From contig CM070625.1 in assembly GCA_036346255.1 (NCBI GenBank), forward strand, positions 39,002,520 to 39,066,519: DNA of 64,000 nucleotides. The letters run 5' to 3'. Positions 12,595 through 25,100 of the stretch are shown here, piece after piece (position 1 is the stretch's first letter; every line of letters starts with the position of its first letter). The translations under genes were made by a program, and so were the position numbers. Origin of the DNA: Ampelocalamus luodianensis (Eukaryota; Streptophyta; Magnoliopsida; Poales; Poaceae). The notes under the pieces were generated by a model. It made no database searches. It worked only from the letters and a program-made list of their open reading frames with translations, and was not told the DNA's origin.

Positions 12595-12805
12595 AATACT
12601 TGTTAGCAAAATAAGGTAGCCTCGGTATGAAATCCTTGAGACTTCTGTCTTTATTTCCCAAATCTGCTATGGAATGATGCTTTCTACGTTTGATCAAGCT
12701 GTTGGTTGTCTGTTTGCTAGGAGTCTGCAGCGAACCAAGACTTAACATTAGCCTTCTATGCGATAAACTTAGTGAGTTATTCAGTGAGTTATCCGATAGA
12801 GGCAT
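12595..12805 (-). pseudogene. Possible internal exon of an unidentified gene, in the CACTA element
   Basis: A minus-strand open stretch encodes a Ser/Leu/Lys-rich segment including 'KDFIPRLPYFANKYY' and stops right where a plausible splice donor (ttg|gtaagc, about 12590) occurs. It lies 26 bp from the LTR-element insertion site at 12831. No domain recognised. It may belong to the same gene as 11765-11890, because the strand agrees. Confidence 0.25.
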
Positions 12806-12830
12806 TCCATTAGCTAACCAAATCTATAGT

Positions 12831-13444
12831 TGTAACACCCCAGCCCATCATGAGCTTGGAATGCTACCATAATAGCATAAAACAAATTAATTCTAAGGCA
12901 CTTTACAAAAAAAATTTCGGCAGAACCTCCTTTGTATAAATAATCATACCGGAGGTTCGCACAAGAAACAATAACAATAATCAATGAACCAGTCTTCCAA
13001 TTCAAAACATAATCATAAAGACATCCATATTATGCTAATCAACGCTATTACACAAATCCAACATAAGGCATAACCAAAAGAGAAGCCCTTAAGCAGTTTA
13101 TTCAGTTATTTAAGCATGATTAACTTTATTGAATTATAATCTCAATGTTCGTGGCAGTGCTTCAAAACTATAACTATGCCCTCCCATGCATGTCGCGCCC
13201 TTTTTGAGAGGTACCTAAACAAACAACAACAACAAGGGTGAGTTCGATGACTCAGCAAGTACACTATAATCAAAGACAACATTCTTAATGGTAATTCAAC
13301 AACTCAATACACTTCACAACATTTAGGATAAACCATGCACATGCTATGCAGTATGCTCAACTTTCACTTTATCCTTTACTTTGTCTCTTAGCATTACACC
13401 TGTAATGCGGAGTGTGCATCCGTCAATGCACACCCATGCCTGTG
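12831..13444 (-). mobile_element. Non-autonomous element, 3' LTR, first part
   Basis: Starts tgtaacaccccagcccatc directly after the atagt duplication and runs to ctgtg at 13440-13444, where the chromovirus-like element is inserted. It is closely similar to 31222-31830 of the other LTR and continues at 25457. Confidence 0.85.
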
Positions 13445-16400
13445 TGTCGAACCCAGGATCGAAGGATCCCAAATTCTCTGTGTTCATACACTAGTCCAGG
13501 ATTTCTAGTGTACACAGTTAAACAAAAAGTGATAGCACAATCATATCACGAGTTTATTGATAATAATTCAAAGTTTATTACAAAGGGCTCATGCCAAAAG
13601 AAAAGAAATAACACAATGAAGAGTAGTAGAAGTAGTAGGCCACACGACTTGCCACAGCAATCGTGCGGGGACGCACCTATTCGTCAAGATCCTCACCGTC
13701 GGAAAACGTCTTCTCTGAATAAGATTTATTCAAAGAAGAGTGAGCACTACTACCGTGCTCGCAAGTCACACCCAATATAGAAAGTTTAATGCATGCATAA
13801 GGTAAACAAAGGTAATGGCAGGGTTGTTTTGCATAAACAGCATTTTCAGATTATATTGCTAATACTTTTGTAAGACCAATTTTAATAATTCGAATAAAGA
13901 AAGTGACAAAACTGACATCGAATATTGGATGACCTCCACTAGTTGATTATTGAAGGATATCCTCCTAACACTTGGCTAACCACCCAATTTTTACCATAGG
14001 ACTATCCATCCTAAAACATCTGTTGAACACATTTTATAAACCAAAAACAATTCTAACTTAGAGTGGCTTTGCTAGCATGTCCATGACCGCGGACGCGGCT
14101 ATTCGAATAGTTTTACACTCTGCAGAGGTTGTACAGCTTTACCCACACGAGATAAAATGCTTTTAATGTCGGCCAAAGCACGCTCCGGCGTGTGACTAAG
14201 CAATTATCATGAGGCCGTTACAAAGCAGTGTCCTACTGTATTCATGCCCGCTAAGGTTTCGCTACCTTTGGACTATCCATCCTCCGGAAGCCCCCTCTTG
14301 CGCCAGGTGGGACTAATGTCTAACCAACGCCCACACATACAACATAGCACAAATAACACTAAGACACTACAGATTATTTAGCCAAATCCTGCCCATACAG
14401 GACATGTGGTGGTACGGTAAGGCGTAGCAAAATACGCTCAAAGACCGGTCCTTAATCGACTCAGGCGACTTCCAATTTAAAACCTGGTCGTAATCCTAAC
14501 AGATTAGACCGTGCATGAACTGCACCCACCATTCATCCATCTCGCCCAAGTCCAAACCCATTTTATTTTATTTAGAGTAAAATCCTTTCGTGATAAAACA
14601 ATACCACAGGAACACATTTAAATTACATTGTAAAGATTTGACTAAATTCTCCCAAATTTGTAAATATTATCTAAGCAAGGCTAAGCATTTGACAAATTTT
14701 ATCTAAGGTGTCAAGGTATTCAGTTTTGATAGTCAAATTGGCCATACCAAGGAGTTTGGAACAACTATATACGAAATCAGGATATTCAGATATTTTTATA
14801 AACATATGCATGCAATAGTAAATTGTAGATAGTAAATAAATACTTTAAAACAATAGGAACAATATGATCAATAGTGTAACTTGCCTTCGTTGAAGTCTTG
14901 GAACTCTAAATCGTCGGAAGGATCTAACTCTCCGGAGTCGTCGAAGTCTATACGTGAAAATACGACAAATTCAACTCAAATTCAAATAAATTCAAAACTC
15001 AGATCAAACTAACTCCAAATTAAAATATTTTGCTTTAGTTAGCTAGATTATGAATTTAGACAAATTTTGCAACTTGAACCACTCAATTTGGAGTTCAAAT
15101 GCAAAAGATATGAATTTTACAAGTTTAATACAAAATCTGGAATTTAATTGAATTCTCTGAATTATTTTTCTAAAGGAAATTCTATTTATTGTGCAATGCT
15201 GACGCCAGCGAAGAATTTCCGGAAATTAAAAGAATTATAATGATTTTTCTGACAAGCGGGTCCCACATGTCATAGACTCGGCTCACGGTGGACTGATTCC
15301 ACCGAGCCGAGGGTGATCTGGCGCGGTGAACCTGACACGCGGGTGCTCACGTGGCGATGAACGGGACGCCACGCGTACACCACGCAAGCAGGGGGTTGAG
15401 GTGGCGCTTAGGTGGCACTGCCACGCGGCGTGACACGTCGGACCGGCGACGGTGGCGCACGGGAACCAACGGCAACGGCGAACGGCGAGGTTTCGCCGGC
15501 GATGGGTGGTACCAGTGTGTAGCTAGGACTATTCTGAACCTGTTAGACTAGCTCCGGGTGGTCAAGGTGGACGGTGGTGGCCGGCGGCGAGGTTGAAGCG
15601 GCGGAGAGGTTCGGTGTTGGCGACAATGCGATTCGGCGGCGTCTGCCGCCGGCAGGGTGAGCACCGGTCGGCGATGATGTGGCGGCCGTTGGTGGTGGCG
15701 GCGAGGACGGAGCGTCGCCGAGGGCGCCGAATCGAGGAAGAAGGCGATCGCGGTGAAGGAGCTTCCACGGCCGGTTCTAGCGGCTAGGCGCGCGAGGAGT
15801 GTCGTGGGGAAAAAGGTGGAGGAGGAGAAGGGCTACCCATGGCTCCTATTTATAGGGCCGGGAAAGACCGGCGCGCGGCGAAGCCGGTCATCGCGGCGGC
15901 GGTTTCGGTGATCGTGGGTAAAGCGATGCGGAGAAGGAGAAAACGGCCGGCGGGGCGGCGTGATACGGGTCGCCAATGCGCACGATGGTGAGGAGTGGGG
16001 ATTGAAGGCGCGTTACGAGTTCGAGCGCCGGTTTTAATGGCGGCGCGTGAGGATCGCGCGGAGAAGACGACGAGGAAGACGACAACTGGGGCACGTCCGA
16101 TTTTGATCAGACGGTGGACAAAAGATTGGCGAAGCGGTAAGTTGTAATCGGCCGTAGCCGTTTGATCTCGATCTAACGGTTGAAATAGATCACGGGGTTG
16201 CGGTGAATCATTAAGTGACTGATGCACGTGGGCCGTTGGATTTAGATCTAACGGTCCCGATTGCGTAGAACATTCGGACCTTCTGAATGCTTTGTGACAT
16301 TCTGACCGTTGGATTTTAATCCAACGGTTGGGATGCACTGGTGTGATGGGAGAGAGAAAGGATCGACGGTGGACCCTACCGTCGCGAGAGGGGAGGAGGC

Positions 16401-16749
16401 GGCGGAGCGGAGCGGCCGCTGCGCGTAGCGGAAGAACGTGGGTGAGCCGGGTTTCGCCCAATTCCTATTTGAGGTTTTTCTTTTGATTTTTCTTTTGTTT
16501 TAATTCCGGATAATTCAATTAGGCTTTAGAATATAGCAAAATAATTCCAAGAATTATGAGAAAATTCACGAAATTCTCCGAGCATTTAGGATTTAAGAAA
16601 AATATTTCCACTATTATCGATAATAGATTTTGCCCATAATTTTATTTTATCTTTAATTTGGTTAAGGAAAAGCTTTAAAAATTCCACCAAAATCCAATAA
16701 AATTTTTAAACTTTATTTTCAACTGGAAATTGAAATTTGGGCTGTTACA
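13445..16749 (-). mobile_element. Chromovirus-like element, 3' LTR
   Basis: In minus-strand sense it starts TGTAACAGCCC (16749) and ends GGGTTCGACA (13445). It contains a TATA-like ccctataaatagg (15845-15857), a GC-rich leader (about 15300-15850), the 'cataact'-type module (about 15060-15115), the acttgcct signal (14879-14886, AGGCAAGT in sense) preceded by an acidic open frame, and the palindrome ctattcgaatag (14099-14110). It differs from its partner mostly by one-base gaps. Confidence 0.88.
15845..15857 (-). promoter_or_regulatory. TATA box of the chromovirus-like LTR (left copy)
   Basis: cctatttataggg is nearly palindromic and reads ccctataaatagg on the minus strand. It lies between an AT-rich part and a GC-rich part. 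The same 13-mer is at 24531-24543 in the partner LTR and at 56156-56168 in a different LTR family. Confidence 0.6.
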
Positions 16750-16788
16750 AACCTACCCCCCTTAAAGGGAATCTCGACCCCGAGATTC
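16750..16788 (-). promoter_or_regulatory. Polypurine tract and adjoining stem-loop
   Basis: On the minus strand ctttaaggggggtaggttt precedes the 3' LTR, the standard primer for plus-strand DNA synthesis. Just upstream in element sense is the hairpin gaatctcgaccccgagattc (16769-16788): 8-bp arms around a 4-base loop. The arms differ from, but pair as well as, those at 27421-27440. Confidence 0.75.
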
Positions 16789-16793
16789 AGACT

Positions 16794-16924
16794 TGGTTAA
16801 CAAAAAGATCAGGGTAGTTAGCCTTGAGTTCTTCTTCATTCTCCCATGTGGCTTCGCTTTCCGGATGGTGACTCCATCGCACCTTGTACGATCGATTATT
16901 CGCTACGTAACACGCTCGCGACAT
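16794..16924 (-). pseudogene. Chromodomain-like C-terminal tail of integrase, out of frame
   Basis: Beyond the stop of the integrase frame (16925), another minus-strand frame reads a segment with 'KVRWSHHPESEATWENEEE' then 'LKANYPDLF' and a stop near 16794. The pattern V-x-W-x-x-H...E-A-T-W-E resembles the integrase-tail chromodomain of plant chromoviruses, which directs insertion to chromatin. Between 16895 and 16935 at least one base is missing relative to a continuous frame. Confidence 0.6.
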
Positions 16925-17698
16925 CTATAATTTTAATCGGTCGCTTCTCGTGGTGAGATCTTCTTGAAGGTCGAAGCTTTCCAGAAAGGTATGATCTTCC
17001 GGTTCTTGCAGGCATTTCTTTAATTGCGACACGTGGAAGACGTTATGTACTGCTGACAGGGCTTCTGGCAGCTCTAGCTGATAAGCTACTTCTCCACGTT
17101 TTGCCAAAATCTTGTATGGCCCAATATACCTGGGTGCGAGTTTACCTTTTGTCCGGAATCTCTTCACACCTCTGAGTGGGGTTACTCTGAGATAGACAAC
17201 ATCTCCTACCTCAAAGCTTAATTCCCTACGGCGGTTATCGGCATAACTCTTTTGTCGGGATTGGGCTGCTTTCAGACGCTCCTGAATAGTTTTCACTTTA
17301 CTCTCAGCTTCTTTGATTAACTCAGGTCCAAGGAGCTGACGCTCTCCTACCTCATCCCAAAGAAGTGGGGTTCGGCATTTCTTACCGTACAGAGCTTCAA
17401 ATGGAGCCATCTGCAAACTAGCTTGGTAACTATTATTGTATGAGAACTCTGCATACGGCAGATCCTTGTCCCAACCTTTTCCGAATTCTAAGGCACAGGC
17501 TCGAAGCATATCTTCAAGAACTTGATTGGTGCGTTCTGTCTGACCATCGGTCTGGGGATGATACGCCGTGCTAAAATTGAGTCTGGTCCCCAAGGCTTCA
17601 TGCAGACTTTTCCAAAACCGAGAGGTAAATTGGGAACCTCGGTCTGACACAATCTTTTTGGGTACTCCGTGCAGGCAGACGATTCTGGCCATGTACAA
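16925..17698 (-). pseudogene. Integrase C-terminal two thirds (Ty3 pol)
   Basis: A 257-residue open stretch. The core motif has Asp19 in 'IVSDRGSQF' and Glu55 in 'GQTERTNQ', exactly 35 residues apart, as in the D,D35E integrase fold. The first Asp is in the upstream frame (17704-18918). A basic C-terminal domain follows with the GPY module ('APRYIGPYKILAK', near residue 190) and 'VFHVSQLKK'. The start Met is only the first in the open frame, since the real protein is a polyprotein. A frameshift at about 17699-17712 separates it from the preceding part. Confidence 0.92.
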
Positions 17699-17703
17699 TT
17701 CCG

Positions 17704-18918
17704 CTAGTTTGTCTTTGCTCTGTAGGTGGTCTTGACAGGAATAAAGTGAGCGACTTTAGTTAACCGGTCAATTACTACCCAGATGGAGTCATATCCCGAT
17801 TGGGTCCTGGGGAGTCCAGTGATGAAATCCATACCGACTTCTTCCCACTTCCACTCGGGAATTGGTAATGGTTGCAACAGACCAGCGGGTCTTTGGTGTT
17901 GTGCCTTGACTCTTTGACAAACGTCACAACGAGCGACGAAATCAGCAATTTCACGCTTCATGCTGACCCACCAATATCTTTCTTTTAGATCCTGGTACAT
18001 TTTGGTGCTGCCAGGATGAATGGAGTATGGCGACTCATGAGCTTCTTTCAGAATTGAGTCTTTTATCTCCTGCTGGTTAGGCACACAGATGCGGTCTCCG
18101 AACCACACTGTCCCTTGCTCATCTTCAGAGAAACCTGGGGCTTTACCTCTTCTCATATTTTTCTTGATTTCTTGGATATCTTCATCTTCCAACTGTTTTG
18201 TTCTAATCTGATTTTGAAGAGTTGGTTGAACTTCTAAAGCGTTTACACAGCCTTGGTTGACAATCTCAAGATTCAGGTGCTTCAGCTCTTCATACAGCTC
18301 GGGCTGATTTTGTTGCACCATGATGGTGTTGCAATATGCTTTTCTGCTCAAGGCATCTGCTACCACATTGGCCTTGCCCGGATGATAATGAATTCCGAGA
18401 TCATAATCCTTTATTAGTTCCAACCATCTTCTTTGTCGGAGATTGAGCTCGGACTGTGTGAATATGTACTTCAAACTTTTATGGTCTGTGAAAATCTCAC
18501 AGCGGTTACCAATGAGATAATGCCGCCAGATTTTCAGAGCGTGCACAATTGCCGCTAACTCCAGATCATGAGTCGGGTAATTCCCTTCGTGTGGCCTCAA
18601 TCGCCGGGATGCATAAGCTACAACTTTGCCTTCCTGCATCAATACACATCCGAGGCCTTGACGGGATGCGTCACAAAAGATCTCAAAATCCTTGCGGATG
18701 TCCGGTAAAATTAACACCGGTGCTGAGACTAGCCTCTTTTTCAATTCTTGGAAACTTTCTTCACAGGCGCTTGACCATTCAAACTTCTTTTCTTTCTTCA
18801 GAAGTTGAGTCATGGGTTTGGCAAGTTTAGAGAAACCCTCAATAAACCGTCGATAATAGCCTGCCAGTCCCAGAAAACTTCTCACCTCGGTGACTGATTT
18901 GGGCTGTTTCCAGTCCAT
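17704..18918 (-). pseudogene. RT end, RNase H and integrase start (Ty3 pol)
   Basis: A 404-residue open stretch. Residues 1-65 are the RT connection ('SFLGLAGYYRRFIEGFS'). Residues 78-195 are RNase H with the acidic residues Asp83 (FCDAS), Glu near 120 (THDLELAA), Asp145 (FTDHKSL) and Asp188 (VVADALSR). Residues 293-334 are the integrase zinc finger (His-His-Cys-Cys, ending ARCDVC). 'EVGMDFITGLP' near 364 holds the first catalytic Asp of integrase. This is the best-preserved part of the element. It breaks at the 3' side into the frame of 16925-17698. Confidence 0.93.
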
Positions 18919-20045
18919 TACTGCTTCAACCTTGGCAGGGTCTACTGCAATTCCTCCTGCGGATACAATATGTCCAAGGAATGCAACTTGTCTTAGCGTA
19001 ATTCACTCTTGCTGAATTTGGCATAGAGTTGGTGCTCCTCGAGCTTGTCTAGTATCATCCGAGATGCTCTTCATGTTCTTTTTCGTTCTTGAGTAGATGA
19101 GAATGTCGCCAATAAAGACGACTACGAATTTATCCAGAATTCCATGAACACCTTGTTCATCATATTCATGAAATAGGCAGGGCGTTGGTCAATCCAAATG
19201 ACATTATCGTGAACTCATATAGTCCATATCCGTGGTGAAGGCGCTTTGAATATCTTCCGGTCTAATCTTTAATTGGTGATAACCGGATCTCGATCGATCT
19301 TTGAGAAAATACTTGCTCCCTTTAATCGATCAAACAAATCATCAATTCGGGCAATGGGTATTTATTCTTGATTGTTACTGTTGAGTGATCTGTAATCGAC
19401 GCACATTCTCATGCTATTGTCTTTCTTCTTGACAAATAGTACCGGGCTCCCCATGGTGAGGAACCGCGAATGTACGCTTTTTCTCGTAGTTCTTCAATCT
19501 GTTTCTTCAATTCGCTAACTCGTTGGTGGCATTCTATAGGTCGCTTGAGATCGGAGTCGTCCGGGACTAGATCAATTAGGAACATGATGTCCCTATCCGG
19601 TGGCATACCGTAGATCATCCGGGAAGACGTCGGGATACTCGTGCCACACGTATATCTTCAAGTTTCACTTCCTTCAACTGTAAGTATGGAACTTCCTCCG
19701 GTTCGAGTCTCAGGTTTGAATTCAACAGACACACCTTGTTCATTAGTGAGGGTGATGGATCTATTGGCACAGTCTATTTGACCGTGATTTTTGGCTAGCC
19801 ACTCCATTCCAAGTATTACATCCAAACCTTGAGAGTGTAAAACTATCGATCTGCTAGAAAAGTTACTCGGATATCTCGAGAGTGAGATTAGGGCATAGAG
19901 AATTGGTTCTCATTTAGAGCCCGGGAATGAATTATCATGGGAGTAGCTAAAGAGGATATAGGTAACCCATATTTTCCCACAAACTTATATGACACAAAAG
20001 AGTGTGAAGCTCCGAGAATCAAATAGGACGATGCTTGGTGCCGAA
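18919..20045 (-). pseudogene. Protease and reverse transcriptase, heavily frameshifted
   Basis: Reading across frames, the protease active site 'LFDS' with a downstream 'ASHSFVSYKFVGKYG' lies at about 19970-20030, broken by one extra base at 20011-20015. RT begins with 'GMPPDRDIMFLIDLVP' (19550-19610) and 'ELKKQIEELREKAYI' (19480-19540). The palm motif is at 19105-19116 and reads F-I-G-D where Ty3 elements have F-I-D-D, so a catalytic Asp is replaced by Gly. At least five frame changes occur between 18919 and 20045. The protein is dead as written, though several breaks may be sequencing error. Confidence 0.85.
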
Positions 20046-20762
20046 TTAACGAGAACGTCTCGAGAACAACATCCGTGCCGCTCGAGCTTCTCGGCGGTGA
20101 CATGGTTCACCCGTCCTTGGTGAACTGGTTTCTTTGTGCGTGTTGCTGCCGGTAGCTTGAACTCCTGAGGTTGGCCTTGTTGGTGCCAAACCTTGTTGCT
20201 TCTTTGGACATTTATTGGCATAATGCCCTGTCTCGTTGCAGTGGAAGCACGTGACTCGTGCCGAGGAGGTAGAGTGCTTCACGAAACGCCCTCCTAATGA
20301 AGTGCCACGGAAGTTGGAGGGTTGGAGCGCCGGGCGGTGCCGAGTACGAGACGTGGAAGATTGAAACTTCCCACGTTGCTGCGGTTGCGGTGTGGTGATG
20401 CGAGGTTTGGGCAGACCTCCTGCGTTAAACCTCTGGGCGGCCATCCTCCGCTTGCGGTTCTCCATTTCTGCGTGTTTAGCCTCCTGCCTGATTGCTTTAT
20501 CCACCAACTGCTGGAAGTCAGTGAAATTCTGAGAAATAAGTTGGACAGAGATATCATCATTCAATCCATCCAGGAACCTTTCCTGTCTTTCCTCATCTCT
20601 GGCTACGTCGGCTGGGGCGTAGCGGGCAAGTTGGTTAAAGCGGTGAAGGTACTCATTCACCGTACGGTTGCCTTGTCGGAGTGCGTGGAACTCCTTCTTC
20701 TTGAGCGTCATCATCCTGCGCCGATATGTGCATGACGAAAGCTCGCACGCAAGTCGGCCCAT
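20046..20762 (-). pseudogene. Gag, C-terminal part with zinc knuckle
   Basis: A 238-residue open stretch. Residues 18-90 match the plant Ty3 gag capsid end ('KKKEFHALRQGNRTVNEYLH', 'FNQLARYAP', 'ERFLDGLNDD'). A basic linker follows. Residues about 172-185 form the CX2CX4HX4C zinc knuckle CFHCNETGHYANKC used to bind genomic RNA. The first 17 residues are out of register with the gag N-terminus, which continues in other frames up to about 21500. After residue 200 the frame runs into protease sequence. Confidence 0.88.
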
Positions 20763-21510
20763 GTGATGGATCGAGCATCATTGTGTGCTATGCAGTAGTT
20801 GTCCCACCATTCTGATGCGGGGCCATTCAGTTGGTGAGAGGCAAACAGAACCCTCTCACGGTCAGAACACTGACTAATGTCCAGTTTCTTTCCAATAGCC
20901 CGCCGCCGTCGGCGTCCATTGGTTCGATACTATTTGAGAATGTCGGCGACGATCCTCATAAACTCGGACATAGTCGCCTTTGGTTATGCGGAGGTGGAGC
21001 CGAGCTGCCGCCTTGTAGCGGCCGAGTGTTCGAACATTCGAAGTGATCGGGCAAGAAGGTCGATTAAATGAGTCTCGATTCGCCATCATCCGGCGCCGAT
21101 CGGTCCTTCGCGGCGGTGGTGGCGGCTAAACGTGATTATCCCGGTGATCCGTCGATCGTTTCCTTGTCCGTTGGCACCGCTGCTGCATTGCCGTTCTGCG
21201 GTGGTCACCATCTGCGAATCCTCCAATGATTTAGAAGAGATAGCGAGGAATTCTATGGGGATAAATCTAAAATAGCCCAAGAACGAAAAAGCACACAAAC
21301 AAAGAATCAACTTTTCAAAATGGTTTCTTTATTCATTTATTTTATTAATATATTATGGCTATCACATGAATAATTGATAGCTCATAATACGCACTAAAGT
21401 ACGGATGGGAAAAAAAAAACATCTATGGGGTGGATGGGGTGTATTCGGAAATTGCTTCGCACGCTTTGGCTTTGATTTGTAAATAGCCGCTCCTCTTGAT
21501 CGCCTTCGCC
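20763..21510 (-). pseudogene. Gag N-terminal region, fragmented, with leader sequence
   Basis: Short minus-strand frames carry pieces consistent with plant Ty3 gag (for example around 20760-20960, where the capsid start with a W-W-D-N-Y type motif is expected) but no single frame is open for more than about 70 codons. Assigned mainly by position between the orf0-like region and the zinc-knuckle part. Confidence 0.5.
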
Positions 21511-21523
21511 ACCTCGGTATACT

Positions 21524-21992
21524 CTAGACTATCCCGAGTGGTACGCAAGTCGCCCAAGGCGTTTCCATAAGCGTAGTCCATGCCTTTGTCAGTCCACCGT
21601 GCGTCAACTGGGAATCTTCCTCCTCGGTGGTGCGGAAGACACCATCAAGTCTGGTTGGAAGATGCATCGGAAATAGTGAAACCCGTGCCGTTGAGGTGGC
21701 GGTCATAAGTATGGCGAGTCGACGAATCGCTTCTCTCGCCGCATCCTCGAATGCCATCGGCGAAGGTGTCGCGTCGGATCGGGGCGTGGAAGGTATGGAA
21801 GACGGTGTTTGGCGACAGGTCGGAGTAGATTAGTACTTCCACTCTCCAGAGACGTCGTTCTCCCAACTTGTATCGGTAGCCCTGAAACGTTGGCCTCTTC
21901 TTGTAGTCCAAGTGCTGCATCACTTCCCAGAGAAGTTCAGCCCAGTGTCCGGCAATGATTCCGTGAGAGATAGCGTCCGGTACTTCGGCCAT
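21524..21992 (-). pseudogene. orf0-like protein upstream of gag (two overlapping frames)
   Basis: Two minus-strand frames, 21645-21992 (115 codons) and 21524-21757 (77 codons), join across a one-base shift near 21740-21757. Readable motifs are 'WRVEVLIYSDLSPNTVFHTF', 'APIRRDTFADGI', then 'DAAREAIRRLAILMTA'. From memory, rice Ty3 families such as RIRE2 and RIRE3 have an extra reading frame (orf0) upstream of gag, and this has that position and flavour. Its function is unknown. The element at 42648-47353 holds similar-looking coding remnants. Confidence 0.55.
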
Positions 21993-22132
21993 CTAAAATT
22001 TTGAGGAATAGACAAGTCAGTAACTGTTTTTAAAGAGAAGGGTTGAGAGATGACTCTGGATACACTCAAAATAGTTTTTAATTTTTGCAAATGAGTCCTT
22101 AGGACATTTGTGGGGCCACGACCTCGATCGAT

Positions 22133-22148
22133 ATGGCTCGATACCACT
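22133..22148 (-). promoter_or_regulatory. Primer binding site for initiator-Met tRNA (chromovirus-like element)
   Basis: The minus strand reads aagtggtatcgagcc right after the 5' LTR end at 22151. The expected match is TGGTATCAGAGC; this copy lacks one base (CAGA to CGA), the same CAG-to-CG change seen throughout the window. Confidence 0.8.
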
Positions 22149-22150
22149 TT

Positions 22151-25100
22151 TGTCGAACCCAAGATCGAAGGATCCCAAATTCTCGTGTTCATACACTAGT
22201 CCAGATTTCTAGTGTACAGTTAAACAAAAGTGATAGCACAATCATATCACGAGTTTATTGATAATAATTCAAAGTTTATTACAAAAGGCTGCGGCCAAAA
22301 GAAAAGAAATAACACAAATGGAAGAGTAGTAGAAGTAGTAGGCCACACGACTTGCCACAGGCAATCGTCTGGGACGCCTTGACCTATTCGTCAAGATCCT
22401 CACCGTCGGAAAACGTCTTCTCTGAATAAGATTTATTCAGCAAGAGTGAGCACTACTACCGTGCTCGCAAGTCACACCTAATATAGAAAGTTTAATGCAT
22501 GCATAAGGTAAACAAAGGTAATGGCGGGGTTGTTTTGCATAAACAAGATTTTCAGATTATATTGCTAATACTTTTGTAAGACCAATTTTAATAATTCGAA
22601 TAAAGAAAGTGACAAACTGACATCGAATATTGGATGACCTCCACTAGTTGATTATTGAAGGATATCCTCCTAACACTTGGCTAACCACCCAATTTTACCA
22701 TAGGACTATCCATCCTAAAACATCTGTTGAACACATTTTATAAACCAAAACAATTCTAACTTAGAGTGGCTTTGCTAGCATGTCCATGATCATGGGCGCG
22801 CTATTCGAATAGTTTCACACTCTGCAGAGGTTGTACACTTTACCCACACGAGATAAAATGCTTTTAATGTCGGCCAAAGCACGCTTCAAGGCGTGTGACT
22901 AAGCAATTATCATGAGGCCGTTACAAGCGGTGTCCTCATCAGTATTCATGCCCGCTAAGGTTTCGCTACCTTTGGACTATCCATCCTCCTGAAGCCCCTC
23001 TTGCGCCAGGTGGGACTAATGTCTAACCAACGCCCACACATACAACATAGCACAAATAACACTAAGACACTACAGATTATTTAGCCAAATCCTGCCCATA
23101 CAGGACATGTGGTGGTACGGTAAGGCGTAGCAAAATACGCTCAAAGACCGGTCCTTAACTGACTCGGGCGACTTCCAATTTAAAACCCTGGGTCGTAATC
23201 CTAACCAGATTAGACCCGTGCATGAACCTGCACCCACCATTCATCCATCTCGCCCAAGTCCAAACCCATTTTATTTTATTTAGAGTAAAATCCTTTCGTG
23301 ATAAAACAATACCACAGGAACACATTTAAATTACATTGTAAAGATTTGACTAAATTCTCCCAAATTTGTAAATATTATCTAAGCAAGGCTAAGCATTTGA
23401 CAAATTTTATCTAAGGTGTCAAGGTATTCAGTTTTGATAGTCAAATTGGCCATACCAAGGAGTTTGGAACAACTATATACGAAATCAGGATATTCAGATA
23501 TTTTTATAAACATATGCATGCAATAGTAAATTGTAGATAGTAAATAAATACTTTAAAACAATAGGAACAATATGATCAATAGTGTAACTTGCCTTCGTTG
23601 AAGTCTTGGAACTCTAAATCGTCGGAAGGATCTAACTCTCCGGAGTCGTCGAAGTCTATACGTGAAAATACGACAAATTCAACTCAAATTCAAATAAATT
23701 CAAAACTCAGATCAAACTAACTCCAAATTAAAATATTTTGCTTTAGTTAGCTAGATTATGAATTTAGACAAATTTTACAACTTGAACCAGTCAATTTGGA
23801 GTTCAAATGCAAAAGATATGAATTTTACAAGTTTAATACAAAATCGGAATTTAATTGAATTCTCTGAATTATTTTTCTAAAGGAAATTCTATTTATTGTG
23901 CAATCTTGACGCCAACAAGAATTTCCGAAATTAAAAGAATTATAATGATTTTTCCGACAAGCGGTCCCACATGTCATAGACTCGGCTCACGGTGGGCGAT
24001 TCCACCGAGCCGAGGTGATCTGCGCGCGTGAACGACACGCGGGTGCTCACGTGGCGATGAACGGACGCCACGCGCATACCACGCATAGCGGGGTTGAGGT
24101 GGCGCTTAGGTGGCATCGCCACGCGGCGTGACACGTCGGACCGGCGACGGTGGCGCACGGAACCAACGGCAACGGCGAACGGCGAGGTTTCGCGGCGATG
24201 GGTGGTACCGGTGTGTAGCTAGGACTATTCGAACTCGTTAGACTAGCTCGGGTGGTCAAGGTGGACGGTGGTGGCCGCGGCGAGGTTGAAGCGCGGAGAG
24301 GTTCGGTGTTGGCGACAATGCGATTCCGCGCGTCTGCCGGCGGGTGAGCACCGGTCGGCGATGATGTGGCGGCCGTTGGTGGTGGCGGCGAGGACGGGCG
24401 TCGTCGGCGCCGGAATCGGGAAGAAGGCGATCGCGGTGAAGGAGCTTCCACGGCCGGTTCTAGCGGCTAGGCGTCGCGAGGAGTAATGCGTGGGGAAAAA
24501 GGTGGAGGAGGAGAAGGGCTACCCATGGCTCCTATTTATAGGGTCGGAAAGACCGGAAGCGGCGACGCGAAGGTCATGCGGCGGCGGTTTTCGGTGATCG
24601 TGGGTAAAACTGATGCGGAGAAGGGAGAAAACGGCCGGAAGTGGGGCGGCGTGATACGGGGTCGTCAATGCGCACGATGGTGAGGGGAGTGGGGGATTGA
24701 AGGCGCGCGTTACGAGTTCGAAGCGTCGGTTTTAATGGCGGCGTGAGGATCGCGCGGAGAAGACGACGAGGAAGACGACAACTGGGGCACGTCCGATTTT
24801 GATCAGACGGTGGACAAAAGATTGGCGAAGCGGTAAGTTGTAATCGGCCGTAGCCGTTTGATCTCGATCTAACGGTTGAAATAGATCACGGGGTTGCGGT
24901 GAATCATTAAGTGACTGATGCACGTGGGCCGTTGGATTTAGATCTAACGGTCCCGATTGCGTAGAACATTCGGACCTTCTGAATGCTTTGTGACATTCTG
25001 ACCGTTGGATTTTAATCCAACGGTTGGGATGCACTGGTGTGATGGGAGAGAGAGAAAGGACTGACGGGTGGACCCCATCATCGAGAGGAGGAGGCGCGCG

